The position numbers and the translations under genes are program-made. From Candidatus Sedimenticola sp. (ex Thyasira tokunagai) (GTDB lineage: Bacteria > Pseudomonadota > Gammaproteobacteria > Chromatiales > Chromatiaceae), in NCBI GenBank assembly GCA_037318855.1, contig CP134874.1:868598-932597 (forward strand): DNA of 64,000 nucleotides. Direction: 5' to 3'. Positions 54,156 through 63,035 of this stretch are shown piece by piece; the first letter of the stretch is position 1, and every line of letters begins with the position of its first letter. The notes beneath the pieces are model-generated. The model was not told where the DNA came from and searched no databases. It worked only from the letters and a program-made list of their open reading frames with translations.

Positions 54156-54815
54156 GTGTCGGATAGGGATCAGATGTTGCTGGAGATTGAGCGGGAGGCG
54201 ATATACACCCGCCACCTGACCGGTCGCTCCTCTTTTGCTCCAGCGGTGATGGCGGCGATGAAGGCAGTGCAGAGGCACTGTTTTGTACCTTCCGCATCGC
54301 TGGATCAAGCCTACTACAACGGGCCGCTCTCTATCGGCTACTCCCAAACTATCTCACAACCCTATATTGTTGCCCTGATGACCGACCTGCTCGATACCGG
54401 ACCAAATGACGTGATTCTCGAAGTCGGCACCGGCTCCGGCTATCAGGCGGCGGTTCTCTCACAGCTGGTTCGGTGGGTATACACACTGGAGATCATTGAG
54501 CCTCTCTCCAAGCAGGCATTACGGCTGCTGGATCAATTGGGTTATGACAATGTTACCTGTCGTGTCGGTGACGGGCATGACGGTTGGCCTGAAGAGGCAC
54601 CGTTTGACGGTATTATTGTCACCGCAGCTGCAGCCGATATTCCTCCGGCGCTGGTGGAACAGTTAAAGGTCGGTGCGAAGCTGGTAATTCCAGTAGGAAC
54701 TCCTTATGGATATCAGCAGCTGATGGTGGTTGAGAGAGGAGCAAGTGGTGTTGTTACTCAGCGCGATATTCTCGGTGTTGCCTTTGTTCCCCTTACCGGT
54801 GGCGGGGGAGTATAA
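54156..54815 (+). CDS. pcm: Protein-L-isoaspartate O-methyltransferase
   Basis: A 219-residue SAM-dependent methyltransferase repairing isoaspartyl damage. ALYNGPLSIGYSQTISQPYI-type loop (here YYNGPLSIGYSQTISQPYIV), motif I LEVGTGSGYQAAVLSQL, VYTLEIIEPL, and the C-terminal FVPLTGGGG. GTG start at 54156 after GGAGGTG. Normal family length. Confidence 0.93.
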   Translation: MSDRDQMLLEIEREAIYTRHLTGRSSFAPAVMAAMKAVQRHCFVPSASLDQAYYNGPLSIGYSQTISQPYIVALMTDLLDTGPNDVILEVGTGSGYQAAVLSQLVRWVYTLEIIEPLSKQALRLLDQLGYDNVTCRVGDGHDGWPEEAPFDGIIVTAAAADIPPALVEQLKVGAKLVIPVGTPYGYQQLMVVERGASGVVTQRDILGVAFVPLTGGGGV

Positions 54816-55170
54816 GATATAGTGCAGATATTGATTACTAATACATTAGGGGAGGGCAGGGAAGATCTCCTATATCGCCCTCTCCAAGGAGACACACTCA
54901 GTCGGTCTTCAGCAAAAGATCGAGCAGGCTATGGACGCGATCAAGGAAGACGGCACATTTTTACGGATACTAAAGCGATACAGATAAGGTGCCTCAGGCA
55001 GCTCCAGGGTGTTTGGCATATTTCAAAAGGGAATCCGATTGAGAGAGAGTATTCCATTCTACCAACGAATTGCATACAAATTGGTGTTGTTGGCTCTTGT
55101 TACAACGCCTGATATTTTTTCACCTGGTGCCAAGATAAAGGCACCTTGATATTAGACATGGGGTAGGGGT
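54816..55170. other. Noncoding gap between pcm and the nitroreductase gene
   Basis: About 350 bases with no recognisable gene, RNA or repeat. A 96-codon open frame at 54822-55112 lacks any recognisable feature and is not called. Confidence 0.5.
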
Positions 55171-55794
55171 ATGAACACAGTATTGAGTGCACTGAAATTC
55201 AGGCATGCCTGTAAGAAATTTGATCCGGATCGAAAGATCAGTCAGGTTGATCTGGATGAGGTTCTTGAGTGTGGTCGTCTCTCTCCATCGTCCTTCGGTA
55301 TGGAACCGTGGAAGTTTCTGGTGATTCAGGATGATGAGTTGCGCCAGAGGCTGCGGGTCGCCTGTTGGGATCAGGCACAGATTACCGATAGCAGTACCGT
55401 TGTAGTTATCTTGACCAAGCCGACAGTGTTGCGCCCTGGCAGCAGCTATGTGGAGGGGATGTTTGCCCGTCGTAACCTACCAGAAGAGGCGACACAAGCC
55501 TATCTACAGCGCTATAGGTCCCATATGGAGGCTGAGATTGAGCCACGGATGAGTTATTACGCCTGGGGATCGAAGCAGTGCTATATTGCGCTTGCCAACA
55601 TGATGACGGCTGCGGCTGCTTCAGGTATCGACTCTTGCCCGATCGAGGGATTCGAAAAAGATGCGGTAGAGGCTGCGTTAGCGATCGATACCAGTCAATA
55701 TGAAGTGGCGGTGATCTTAGCGCTGGGTTATCGAATGGGTGAGCAGACATCTTGCCTGCGCTCGTCGCTCAGCGAAATTGTTGAGTATCGATAG
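55171..55794 (+). CDS. Nitroreductase-family NAD(P)H-dependent oxidoreductase
   Basis: A 207-residue FMN enzyme: N-terminal FRHACKKFDPDRKIS with the flavin-phosphate R/K pattern, LSPSSFGMEPWKFLVI, WGSKQCYIALANMMTAAAASGIDSCPIEGF, and VAVILALGYR. Reduces quinones, nitro-compounds or similar; the true substrate cannot be told from sequence. Good GGGGTAGGGG-like site before ATG 55171. Confidence 0.9.
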   Translation: MNTVLSALKFRHACKKFDPDRKISQVDLDEVLECGRLSPSSFGMEPWKFLVIQDDELRQRLRVACWDQAQITDSSTVVVILTKPTVLRPGSSYVEGMFARRNLPEEATQAYLQRYRSHMEAEIEPRMSYYAWGSKQCYIALANMMTAAAASGIDSCPIEGFEKDAVEAALAIDTSQYEVAVILALGYRMGEQTSCLRSSLSEIVEYR

Positions 55795-55809
55795 TCGTTT
55801 CCTGCACTA

Positions 55810-55969
55810 AGGAGACTCTGATCAAGTCATGATTGCTTTACGCTGACTAAAATTTTCCCAATTTTCTCCGAAGATCACAGCAATAGAATGGCTATTACCC
55901 CTCACTTCGAAACAAATTAGAACAATTTTACCTCAGCCTAAATCTAACCAGGCTTAATCAGAGGCTCCC
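55810..55969 (+). mobile_element. 160-bp MITE, copy 2
   Basis: AGGAGACTCTGATCAAGTC at the left end and GCTTAATCAGAGGCTCCC at the right are inverted. TA precedes the left end, while the right TA is mutated to AG. The interior matches copies 1 and 3. The TGA stop (55958-55960) and the last residues (..GSL) of the adjacent HD-GYP gene are encoded by its right end. Confidence 0.85.
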
Positions 55970-57043
55970 AGAGTCGGTGGTGTGGTTATCGTGCGTTTCT
56001 TCAATTACCTCGACAATTTCACTGAGGTTGGCATGGAAACAATCCACCAGTTCCGGGGAGAAGTGGCTGCCCCGCTGTTGCTCTATAGTGACCACTGCAT
56101 CGTTAATGCTCCAGGCCGGTTTGTAGGGTCGGGATGAGGTAAGGGCATCAAACACATCGGCCAAGGCGCAAATTTGCCCAGGCAGAGGGATCTCATCTCC
56201 TTTCAAGCCTTGGGGATAACCTGAGCCATTCCACTGCTCATGGTGGGTATAGGCAATTATCTTGGCGGATTCCATGATAGGAGATGTATGGCCATCGAGC
56301 ATTTTGTATCCGATGGTGGCGTGGCTCTTCATAAGCTCCCACTCGGCATCGTCCAGGGGCCCCTGTTTTAGCAGTATGCTGTCGGGGATTCCGATTTTGC
56401 CGATGTCGTGCATTGGGCTGGCATGGAGCAGCAGTTCCGACTCGTCCCTGCTCATGCCGGTGGCGCGACCGAGCACCTGGCTGATCTTGCTCATTCTAAT
56501 AATGTGGTCACCGGTCTCCTTGTCTTTGTACTCGGCGGCGCGGCCGAGCCGGCGGATAATCTCCAACTGGGTTTCTCGCAGCTCTCGGGTGCGTTCCCAG
56601 ACCCGCTGCTCCAGTATCTTATTGGTATCCAGCGCACGTCGATGGAGCAAATTGACTTCGAGCATATTACTGATTCGTACCAGAGCTTCGGTTCGGTCCA
56701 ACGGCTTGGCGATAAAATCTTTGGCACCGGCGGCGAGGGCGCGGAGGCGGGTCTTTTTATCCGCTTGAGCAGTCAATACCAGTACAGGTAGGTAGTCACC
56801 TTGGTGGGACTCTTTTAAACGCTCCATTACCTCAAAACCATCGAGGTGGGGCATGCGCAGGTCAAGAATCATCAGGTCGGGTTCAAAGCCGAGGAACAGA
56901 TCACAGGCATCGCGGGAGTCGGTGGTGCTGATTACCGAGTGGTAGCCATCTGCAGCAAGCATGCGCTCCAGCAGTGTCACATTCGCCTGCTTGTCATCAA
57001 CTATCAGGAGCCTGCCACTCTTGATATCCAGATCCGGGGTCAC
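55958..57043 (-). CDS. Response regulator with HD-GYP output
   Basis: A 361-residue protein. Receiver domain (about 10-130; IVDDKQANV, phospho-acceptor in LDLRMPHLDG, AKPLDRTEA) and HD-GYP domain (about 160-345; KETGDHIIRMSKIS, MHDIGKIGIPD, THHEQWNGSGYPQG, LADVFDALTSSRPY). It should degrade cyclic di-GMP on phosphorylation. It follows the 7TMR hybrid kinase gene by 76 bases and is probably its output. The last residues and stop codon come from the 160-bp MITE. Confidence 0.93.
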   Translation of the reverse strand: MTPDLDIKSGRLLIVDDKQANVTLLERMLAADGYHSVISTTDSRDACDLFLGFEPDLMILDLRMPHLDGFEVMERLKESHQGDYLPVLVLTAQADKKTRLRALAAGAKDFIAKPLDRTEALVRISNMLEVNLLHRRALDTNKILEQRVWERTRELRETQLEIIRRLGRAAEYKDKETGDHIIRMSKISQVLGRATGMSRDESELLLHASPMHDIGKIGIPDSILLKQGPLDDAEWELMKSHATIGYKMLDGHTSPIMESAKIIAYTHHEQWNGSGYPQGLKGDEIPLPGQICALADVFDALTSSRPYKPAWSINDAVVTIEQQRGSHFSPELVDCFHANLSEIVEVIEETHDNHTTDSGSL

Positions 57044-57119
57044 GGGGCAACCTCCTTGGTTCCCTTCGATTATTCTACCTTTAAGTGTCTACTCACGGAT
57101 TAGGTTTGGTTATTAGCCG

Positions 57120-59606
57120 TTAGCGCTGTAACCAGTGGGCGACGGCGCTCATCAACTTCGGGATATCGACCGGTTTTTCAATGTAGTCGATAAACCCCGC
57201 ATTTAGACCTTTCTCCAAGTCTTCAGCGGTTGCGTTGGCACTGACGGCAATGACCGGTATGGACCCTGTTTCCTTCATCGATCTGAGCAGTTTCAGCGCC
57301 TGAAAACCATTGATGTCAGGTAACCTGATATCCATAATAATCATAGAAGGTTTCGATTTTTTTGCAATCTCAACCCCCTCAAGGCCGCAGTCAGCAATAA
57401 TCAGATTGATGTTCTCGTGGCGCGAGAAGATGTGGCGCATCAGCTTCTGGTTCAAGGTGTTATCCTCTACGTAGAGGATACTATGCTGTTCCGTGGGAAA
57501 GACGGGCTCTTCGCTTGCTTCTGAAAACGGGCTTTTATCTGTGTATGCGGGTAGGGTGTCACACAGGGCCAGTTTTAAAGTAAAGGTAGAGCCTTTACCC
57601 AAGCTGCTGCTGACACCGATACTGCCGTTCATCAGCGTTATCAGGTGCTTGGTGATTGCCAGCCCAATGCCGGTACCTTCGATTCCCTTTTTATCGGAAT
57701 CTATGCGCTCAAATGGTTGAAAGACTTTGTTGATCTTATCGCCGCTGATGCCTTGGCCGGTATCCCTTATGTTGATTTCAACTTCCCCGTTGCTTATCAC
57801 AGCATCGAGAAAGATCTCCCCCCCACTCTTGTTGTACTTGATGGCGTTGGTCAGGATATTAAGGATTACCTGGGTGAGGCGTGTTGCGTCGGCATTAACA
57901 AAGCAGAAGTCATTGGCAGGTGTTTTATCACGTAAGGTAACGTCGTGTTCATCGGCCAGACTAGCTGTCAATTGCAGGGTGTTATCGAGGATATCGCGCA
58001 GCGAAATACTCTCCATGGAAACCGTGAGTCTACCTGCCTCTATACGGGAGAAATCGAGAATATCGGTGATCAGGCAGAGCAGGTGGCTACCTGACGAGAT
58101 GATATGCTCCACGTTCTCCTGTTGCGTCTGAGAGAGACTTGGTGCGCGATCACTCTCAAGAAGCTGGGCAAAACCGAGAATACTATTGAGCGGTGTGCGC
58201 AGTTCATGACTCATGTTGGAGAGAAACTCCGACTTCACCAAACTGGCGTGATCTGCGGTCTCCTTGGCGGCTTTGAGGTCGGATGTTCTTGCAGCCACTT
58301 TGGATTCCAACTCATTTTTTGTTTTACGCAGGGTCTCGTGAACCAACTGCCTGGCATGGTCCTTCTCGCTGCGCAGCAGATTGATGCGATCGGCAAGCGC
58401 AAAGGAGAGGAAGGCTACATCCAACAGGGCGCCGATAAATGTCGCGTTGTAGAGGAAAAAGTTGTAGTTCAAAACACCTAGTAGAGTAAGTGCAGTGATG
58501 ACGACGCCGATAACCGAGAGACTCCAGGCGGCTAGATAATATCTAGCGGTGCGATTACCCTTTCGCCACGCCTGCAGGCCGGTGGCAAGGAGAATAACGG
58601 CATTTAACTGGACCATTCCGAGTGAAATATTGGCTAGAGGAATTACATCATCAACGACGGAAGTCAGGAGTATAATCAGGCTGTGTACAGCGATGAGAAA
58701 AAGAAACAGCACATTAAAGCGGGGAAGTTTGCTACTGGTGTCAAAAAAGTTTTTGGCGAAAAGAATGCCGCCGAGCTGAAAAAAGCTGAGTCCCGCCGTC
58801 TGTACTCTTTCGATAAAGCCCGGATCATCAGGCCATAGGTACATAAAGGTCAGCCCTTTGGAGGTGGCGAAGACCATTGTTACAGAGAGTATGAAGATAA
58901 TGTAGTAGAAGTAGTTGCTGTCCTTCAGAGTGAGAAACAGAAACAGATTGTAGACGAACATAATTGCCAGAATGCCGAAGAAGGCGCCAAAGTAGTAGGC
59001 GATCGAGCGGTCATGATGGCCGTAAGCCTCACGCTCCCATAGAACCAATGGCGTGACGACAGCGGCCCTGCTCTCAATGCGCAGATAGATCGAGAGACTC
59101 TGGCCCGCTTCTACGGTAATGGGAAAGAGGAAGTCATGGTGTTTTATCGGGCGCTGATTGAAAGGCAAGCGGTCACCGACATGGACCACCGAAAACTCCT
59201 GACCCGATTCGCTGCTGGAGGTGTAGAGTTTTATGGAGTCGATCCATGAGGTGGTCTGTTCAAGGATCAGCTCTTGTGGCTCATTACTCGGATTGACGAT
59301 AACCGTGCGATACCAGTAGGCGGAGGTGGTAAAGCCCCAGTTGGCAAACTGTTTGCGAAATGGGTGGAAGTTGCCAGAATGTTCAGCCGAGATGACGGCG
59401 TTGATGCTGAGTGTGGTGTTTTTATCCTCCAGTACATCCATATGCATGCCGACGATATGGTCGGTGCGGCCATCAAGTATTATCTGAGAGATCCCGTCAT
59501 CATTGAATTCAGCAGTATGACCTGCCCTGGCGGCGCTATGAGCGAACAACACAAGGGCGAGGGCGGCAAAGAGTAAGAGGTGCTCTATTATATTTTTCTG
59601 TTTCAT
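57120..59606 (-). CDS. 7TMR-DISM hybrid histidine kinase
   Basis: An 828-residue inner-membrane kinase. Signal peptide, periplasmic DISM extracellular domain (about 30-185), seven membrane helices (about 190-400; YYFGAFFGILAIMFVYNLFLF, YLWPDDPGF), coiled coil, HisKA ([18 protein letters not shown]), HATPase ([34 protein letters not shown]) and receiver (YVEDNTLNQKL, IMDIRLPDING). DISM sensors often bind small carbohydrates or other solutes. It lies between a radical SAM gene (24 bases upstream) and an HD-GYP regulator. Intact paralogue of the element-disrupted kinase at 36478-39230. Confidence 0.93.
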   Translation of the reverse strand: MKQKNIIEHLLLFAALALVLFAHSAARAGHTAEFNDDGISQIILDGRTDHIVGMHMDVLEDKNTTLSINAVISAEHSGNFHPFRKQFANWGFTTSAYWYRTVIVNPSNEPQELILEQTTSWIDSIKLYTSSSESGQEFSVVHVGDRLPFNQRPIKHHDFLFPITVEAGQSLSIYLRIESRAAVVTPLVLWEREAYGHHDRSIAYYFGAFFGILAIMFVYNLFLFLTLKDSNYFYYIIFILSVTMVFATSKGLTFMYLWPDDPGFIERVQTAGLSFFQLGGILFAKNFFDTSSKLPRFNVLFLFLIAVHSLIILLTSVVDDVIPLANISLGMVQLNAVILLATGLQAWRKGNRTARYYLAAWSLSVIGVVITALTLLGVLNYNFFLYNATFIGALLDVAFLSFALADRINLLRSEKDHARQLVHETLRKTKNELESKVAARTSDLKAAKETADHASLVKSEFLSNMSHELRTPLNSILGFAQLLESDRAPSLSQTQQENVEHIISSGSHLLCLITDILDFSRIEAGRLTVSMESISLRDILDNTLQLTASLADEHDVTLRDKTPANDFCFVNADATRLTQVILNILTNAIKYNKSGGEIFLDAVISNGEVEINIRDTGQGISGDKINKVFQPFERIDSDKKGIEGTGIGLAITKHLITLMNGSIGVSSSLGKGSTFTLKLALCDTLPAYTDKSPFSEASEEPVFPTEQHSILYVEDNTLNQKLMRHIFSRHENINLIIADCGLEGVEIAKKSKPSMIIMDIRLPDINGFQALKLLRSMKETGSIPVIAVSANATAEDLEKGLNAGFIDYIEKPVDIPKLMSAVAHWLQR

Positions 59607-59630
59607 ATCTGCTGATAGCCGGATACTTTG

Positions 59631-60902
59631 TCACATCTTTGTAAGAGAGTATTTTCTAATCAGATTGGGAGCAAGGAACATTTTAACTGGACTGTAGTTC
59701 ATGCCGAATTTCATCCGCTTGAGTATCGATGGCACGGAGTAGAAAGCTTTAGCCGCCTCCAGTACCTTCTCTTCCAGTTGCCGGGGTGTGAAATATTTTG
59801 GCTGGTATACCGCATTATCTGAATCATAGAGGCGCCAATCTTCCGATAATAGCCGCTGCTGTGCTTTCATCTGACGGTAGATTTCCGTTCCGGGGTAAGG
59901 TGTCAGGATAGAAAAGGCGGTCATCTCCATTCGTGTATCGATGCAGAAATCGAGAGTTTCATCGATAGTCTCGGGGGTATCTTCGTCAAATCCGAAGATA
60001 AAGGAGCCTATAACACCGATACCATGGGCGTGGACTCTTTCGATTACATCCTGGTAGAAAACCTTATCGACCTTCTGCTTTCCCATAGTGGCACGGTTTT
60101 CCGGGTTGATGCTCTCGAAGCCTACAAACAGACCGATACAGTTACTGTCACGAAACTTTTTAAGAATCTTCTCATTTCTCAATATCGGTAGTCGCACCTG
60201 GGCCATCCACTGTTTACCTGTTTCGGCAATGGTTTCAAGTACTTCGTCATAGAATGATTGACTGCTGCTGGTGGCGCCGTAAAAGTTGTCATCTACAAAA
60301 GAGATGATCGGAGTTTTTACCTTACGGATATCTTCCACGGTGGGTGCGGCATCCCGCTGGAGATAAAAGCTGCCGAATATATGTTGCATTGAGCAGAAGT
60401 CACAGCTCAGTTCACACCCTCGGGAGGCGAGAATTGATGTTTGCCATGAACTGCTGGCGGTGGCGTTGACACTGTCCGGTATCACGCTGGGTTGTGTGTT
60501 GTGGTAGAAATCCTTTAGGTTTCCCTGTTCCATATCAGCGATGATGGTTGGGAAGGTCGATTCAGCATTGCCGATAGCAACAGTGTCGCAGTGTGCTTTT
60601 GCCTCATCGGGAACTGCGCTGACATGAGGGCCGCCCATTACCACTTTACAACCACGTTTACGGAACTCTGCGGCAATTTCATAGGCACGGTGAGCGTTGA
60701 CCGAGAGGGTAGTGATACCCACCAGGTCGGCTGGTGTGTCGAAGTCGATGGCGCCGAAGGCTTCATCGATAATTTCCACCTGATGCCTATCGGGAATAAA
60801 TGAAGCGAGGTAGGGGAGGGTGACGGCCGGGAGCGGGTAGCTGCGATGAAGATGGCGATTGATGCTGAAGTAACGAAACGGATTTATCAGTAGAATTTTC
60901 AC
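59631..60902 (-). CDS. B12-binding-type radical SAM protein
   Basis: A 423-residue protein. N-terminal cobalamin-type domain (about 1-125; MKILLINPFRYFSINRH, VGITTLSVNAHRAYEIAAEF, KVVMGGPHVSA) and radical SAM domain with C163-x3-C167-x2-C170 (RGCELSCDFCS), then FVDDNFYG and FIFGFDEDTPETI. Methyltransferase or ring-modifying chemistry is typical of the class, but the substrate is unknown. First gene of the operon with the 7TMR kinase; the 39383 protein occupies the same place in the other module. Confidence 0.88.
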   Translation of the reverse strand: MKILLINPFRYFSINRHLHRSYPLPAVTLPYLASFIPDRHQVEIIDEAFGAIDFDTPADLVGITTLSVNAHRAYEIAAEFRKRGCKVVMGGPHVSAVPDEAKAHCDTVAIGNAESTFPTIIADMEQGNLKDFYHNTQPSVIPDSVNATASSSWQTSILASRGCELSCDFCSMQHIFGSFYLQRDAAPTVEDIRKVKTPIISFVDDNFYGATSSSQSFYDEVLETIAETGKQWMAQVRLPILRNEKILKKFRDSNCIGLFVGFESINPENRATMGKQKVDKVFYQDVIERVHAHGIGVIGSFIFGFDEDTPETIDETLDFCIDTRMEMTAFSILTPYPGTEIYRQMKAQQRLLSEDWRLYDSDNAVYQPKYFTPRQLEEKVLEAAKAFYSVPSILKRMKFGMNYSPVKMFLAPNLIRKYSLTKM

Positions 60903-61136
60903 GGGTCATTCCTTTGTATTGCTATTTCCCTATTTCCCGGTCGAGTTACACTTTTCCCGGTACTGTTTGTTGTCGTGCAAAAGCAGATCCAATCCTCTCC
61001 TGTACCATCACGATAGGGAGCGCCACCAAGCCTGGATATGGTAAAGTATTTAACATCCAATCTGGAAAAGCCATCTTTAAATCCCAGTCATGGCACTTTT
61101 GGCCTACTTGCTTGTTACCCGCGGTAGTTTACTCTC

Positions 61137-62063
61137 ATGCTGTCCATCCTAAATGCGCTGATTCCGGTTATCCTGATTATTCTACTGGGTATACTGCTTA
61201 AGCGCGGCTCACTCTTCAGTGAAGCTCAGTGGCAAGGGGTGGAGAATCTCTGCTACTTCGTCCTCTTTCCCTCACTGCTGGTAAAGACACTGGCCACCGC
61301 CGAAGTGGGCGGGGCCGATATTCTGCTCTTTTCCGGTATGATCCTGTTCGCCATCTTTGCCATGTCGGGGCTGCTGATCATTGCTTTTCCCCTGCTTAAC
61401 CGGCGCTTTGGGGTAGATGCGGGAGCCTTTACCAGTCTATTTCAGGGTGCAACCCGCTGGCACGGTTTTATCGCTCTCTCTATTGCCGGTTTTCTTCTGG
61501 GGGATGAGGCTATCGCCTATATGGCGATAACCATGGCGGTGATCATTCCACCGCTTAACGTGATAAATATCACTGTGCTGGCGCTGTATTGCGGGAAAAG
61601 CGCCAATTTTGGCGACGTCGGGCGGAAAATCATTACCAATCCTTTTATTATCGCATGCCTGATCGGCGCTTTTCTCAACCTGACCGGTATTGGCCTTTCG
61701 TCTACGCTTTATGCCACTCTGGATCTACTTGGAGGCGGCGCGCTGGGTTTGGGATTACTGGCGGTGGGCGCCGGGCTGCAGTTCAGGAAGGTGCTGGATC
61801 ACCGCTTTCTCGTCATCTTTGGCACACTTATTCGGCTGCTGGGTATGCCGTTACTTATGTTTGCCGGTGCCTGGATCTTTGGTGTTGACGGTATGCCGCG
61901 AACGGTGGCGGTGCTGGCCGGTGCTGTACCGACGGCCGGCTCATCCTATGTTCTCGCCAGGCAAATGGGAGGGGATGCATCCCTGATGGCCAATTTGATC
62001 ACCGTTCAGGTAGTGGTGTCGGTCATCACCTTACCCATTATGATCTGGTGGGCCGGAGGATGA
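61137..62063 (+). CDS. AEC-family (auxin efflux carrier type) transporter
   Basis: A 308-residue membrane protein with about ten helices and the family hallmarks: LNALIPVILIILLGILLKRG at the start, GVENLCYFVLFPSLLVKTL, FQGATRWHGFIALSIAGFL, and AVLAGAVPTAGSSYVLARQMGGD near the end. Members move organic acids or similar anions. Monocistronic, with no gene context pointing to a substrate. The 230-base gap before it shows nothing notable. Confidence 0.88.
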   Translation: MLSILNALIPVILIILLGILLKRGSLFSEAQWQGVENLCYFVLFPSLLVKTLATAEVGGADILLFSGMILFAIFAMSGLLIIAFPLLNRRFGVDAGAFTSLFQGATRWHGFIALSIAGFLLGDEAIAYMAITMAVIIPPLNVINITVLALYCGKSANFGDVGRKIITNPFIIACLIGAFLNLTGIGLSSTLYATLDLLGGGALGLGLLAVGAGLQFRKVLDHRFLVIFGTLIRLLGMPLLMFAGAWIFGVDGMPRTVAVLAGAVPTAGSSYVLARQMGGDASLMANLITVQVVVSVITLPIMIWWAGG

Positions 62064-62156
62064 TTTAGGGGAGCGTGATGTCCAACAGAGCATATAGCCT
62101 GATGGTTTTGTACCGGGTGGCTTTAAGAAGCCCCAGTCAGCTTGGGTATTGTTGGA

Positions 62157-62285
62157 TCAGTTATTGACTTCGTCACTCTCTGCTTTGCAATCTTCGCAAC
62201 GTGGGTGGTTACGATTGCTTAGCAAAAATGCGGAGACGACAACGGTTAAGATGATGGCTGAAATGGTAAGTGTGTCAAAGATCAT
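62157..62285 (-). CDS. 42-residue single-span membrane protein with CxxC
   Basis: A short open frame beginning at ATG 62285 behind GCGAGGT. It encodes one membrane helix (DTLTISAIILTVVVSAFLL) followed by a soluble tail with a CEDC motif (residues 30-33) and acidic end (ESDEVNN). The hydrophobic-then-polar layout, good ribosome site and start position suggest a real small protein. No family recognised; it is the only gene I can support in the gap 62064-62427. Confidence 0.55.
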   Translation of the reverse strand: MIFDTLTISAIILTVVVSAFLLSNRNHPRCEDCKAESDEVNN

Positions 62286-62427
62286 GACAGTACCTCGCTT
62301 TTACTACATTAGTGAATGATTAAATTCTAATATATATGTCGGTCGAATAGCTAAATATTTGAGAAGAATGTTTCTATGTCGCATAAATATAATTTATAAC
62401 CGTGCTGATATTTCGAGGGATAGATAG

Positions 62428-62781
62428 ATGAAACTGAATTTTGTTATCACTCTTTTGCTTCTTTTCCCGCCTCTGATCGCCTTCGGAGACGAGCCGCCCC
62501 ATGTCTCCGGCTACGGTGTGAAATCCTGTCTCGCTTTTTCGCAGACAGCGGATGGAATGGAGCAAGGGGATGGAAGTGCCATGACTCCGTACCTCCGCTA
62601 TCGGGAGTGGCTGGCAGGGCTTGCCACCGGGCTTACCCTCGCCACCGGGGAGGATGTACTGCATGGGCTGGAGTTTGATCAGGCGATGGAGCGTATTGCC
62701 CTGTTTTGTGAAGGGCATCCGTCAGATGACTTTTTTACCGGCGCTATGGATCTACTTAAGGGTCTTAGTGGGCCGAAATAG
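62428..62781 (+). CDS. Small exported protein, Rap1a/Tai-like pattern
   Basis: A 117-residue protein with a clear signal peptide (LNFVITLLLLFPPLIAFGD) and two cysteines in the mature part (VKSCLAF, ALFCEGHP) likely to form a disulfide. The YLRYREWLAGLATGL and FCEGHPSDDFF segments resemble the Rap1a/Tai periplasmic family, but this is weak. Monocistronic, ending before a REP-like palindrome. Confidence 0.65.
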   Translation: MKLNFVITLLLLFPPLIAFGDEPPHVSGYGVKSCLAFSQTADGMEQGDGSAMTPYLRYREWLAGLATGLTLATGEDVLHGLEFDQAMERIALFCEGHPSDDFFTGAMDLLKGLSGPK

Positions 62782-62789
62782 TTGTGCCT

Positions 62790-62852
62790 GTAGAAGCGAA
62801 CTTGTTGGCGACGGACTCTGAGGTCTGTGCTTCTCGAATAAGTTCGCTCTTA
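62790..62852. repeat. REP-like palindrome
   Basis: GTAGAAGCGAACTTGTTGGCGA and TCGAATAAGTTCGCTCTTAA form an imperfect hairpin of the same family as 20930-20994 and 48698-48762, here more decayed. It starts 8 bases after the stop of the small exported protein. Confidence 0.7.
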
Positions 62853-62875
62853 ACCCCAGCATCTGGATTACTCTA

Positions 62876-63035
62876 GGGAGCCTCTGATTAAGTCTGGTTA
62901 GATTTAGGCTGAGATAAAATTGTTCTAATTTGTTTCGAAGTGAGCGGTAATAGCCATTCTATTGCTGCGATCTTCGGAGCAAATTGGGGCGATTTTAGCC
63001 AGCGTAAAGCAATCATGACTTGATCAGAGTCTCCC
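62876..63035 (-). mobile_element. 160-bp TA-flanked MITE, copy 3
   Basis: GGGAGCCTCTGATTAAGTC (left) and GACTTGATCAGAGTCTCCC (right) are inverted ends with TA on each side (62874-62875, 63036-63037). It is inverted relative to copies 1 and 2. The right end encodes the last residues (..GRL) and TGA stop of the TatD gene. Confidence 0.9.

Noticed and set aside
54822..55112. 96-codon open frame after pcm
   Set aside because: No domain, signal peptide, membrane segment or convincing ribosome site; probably chance.
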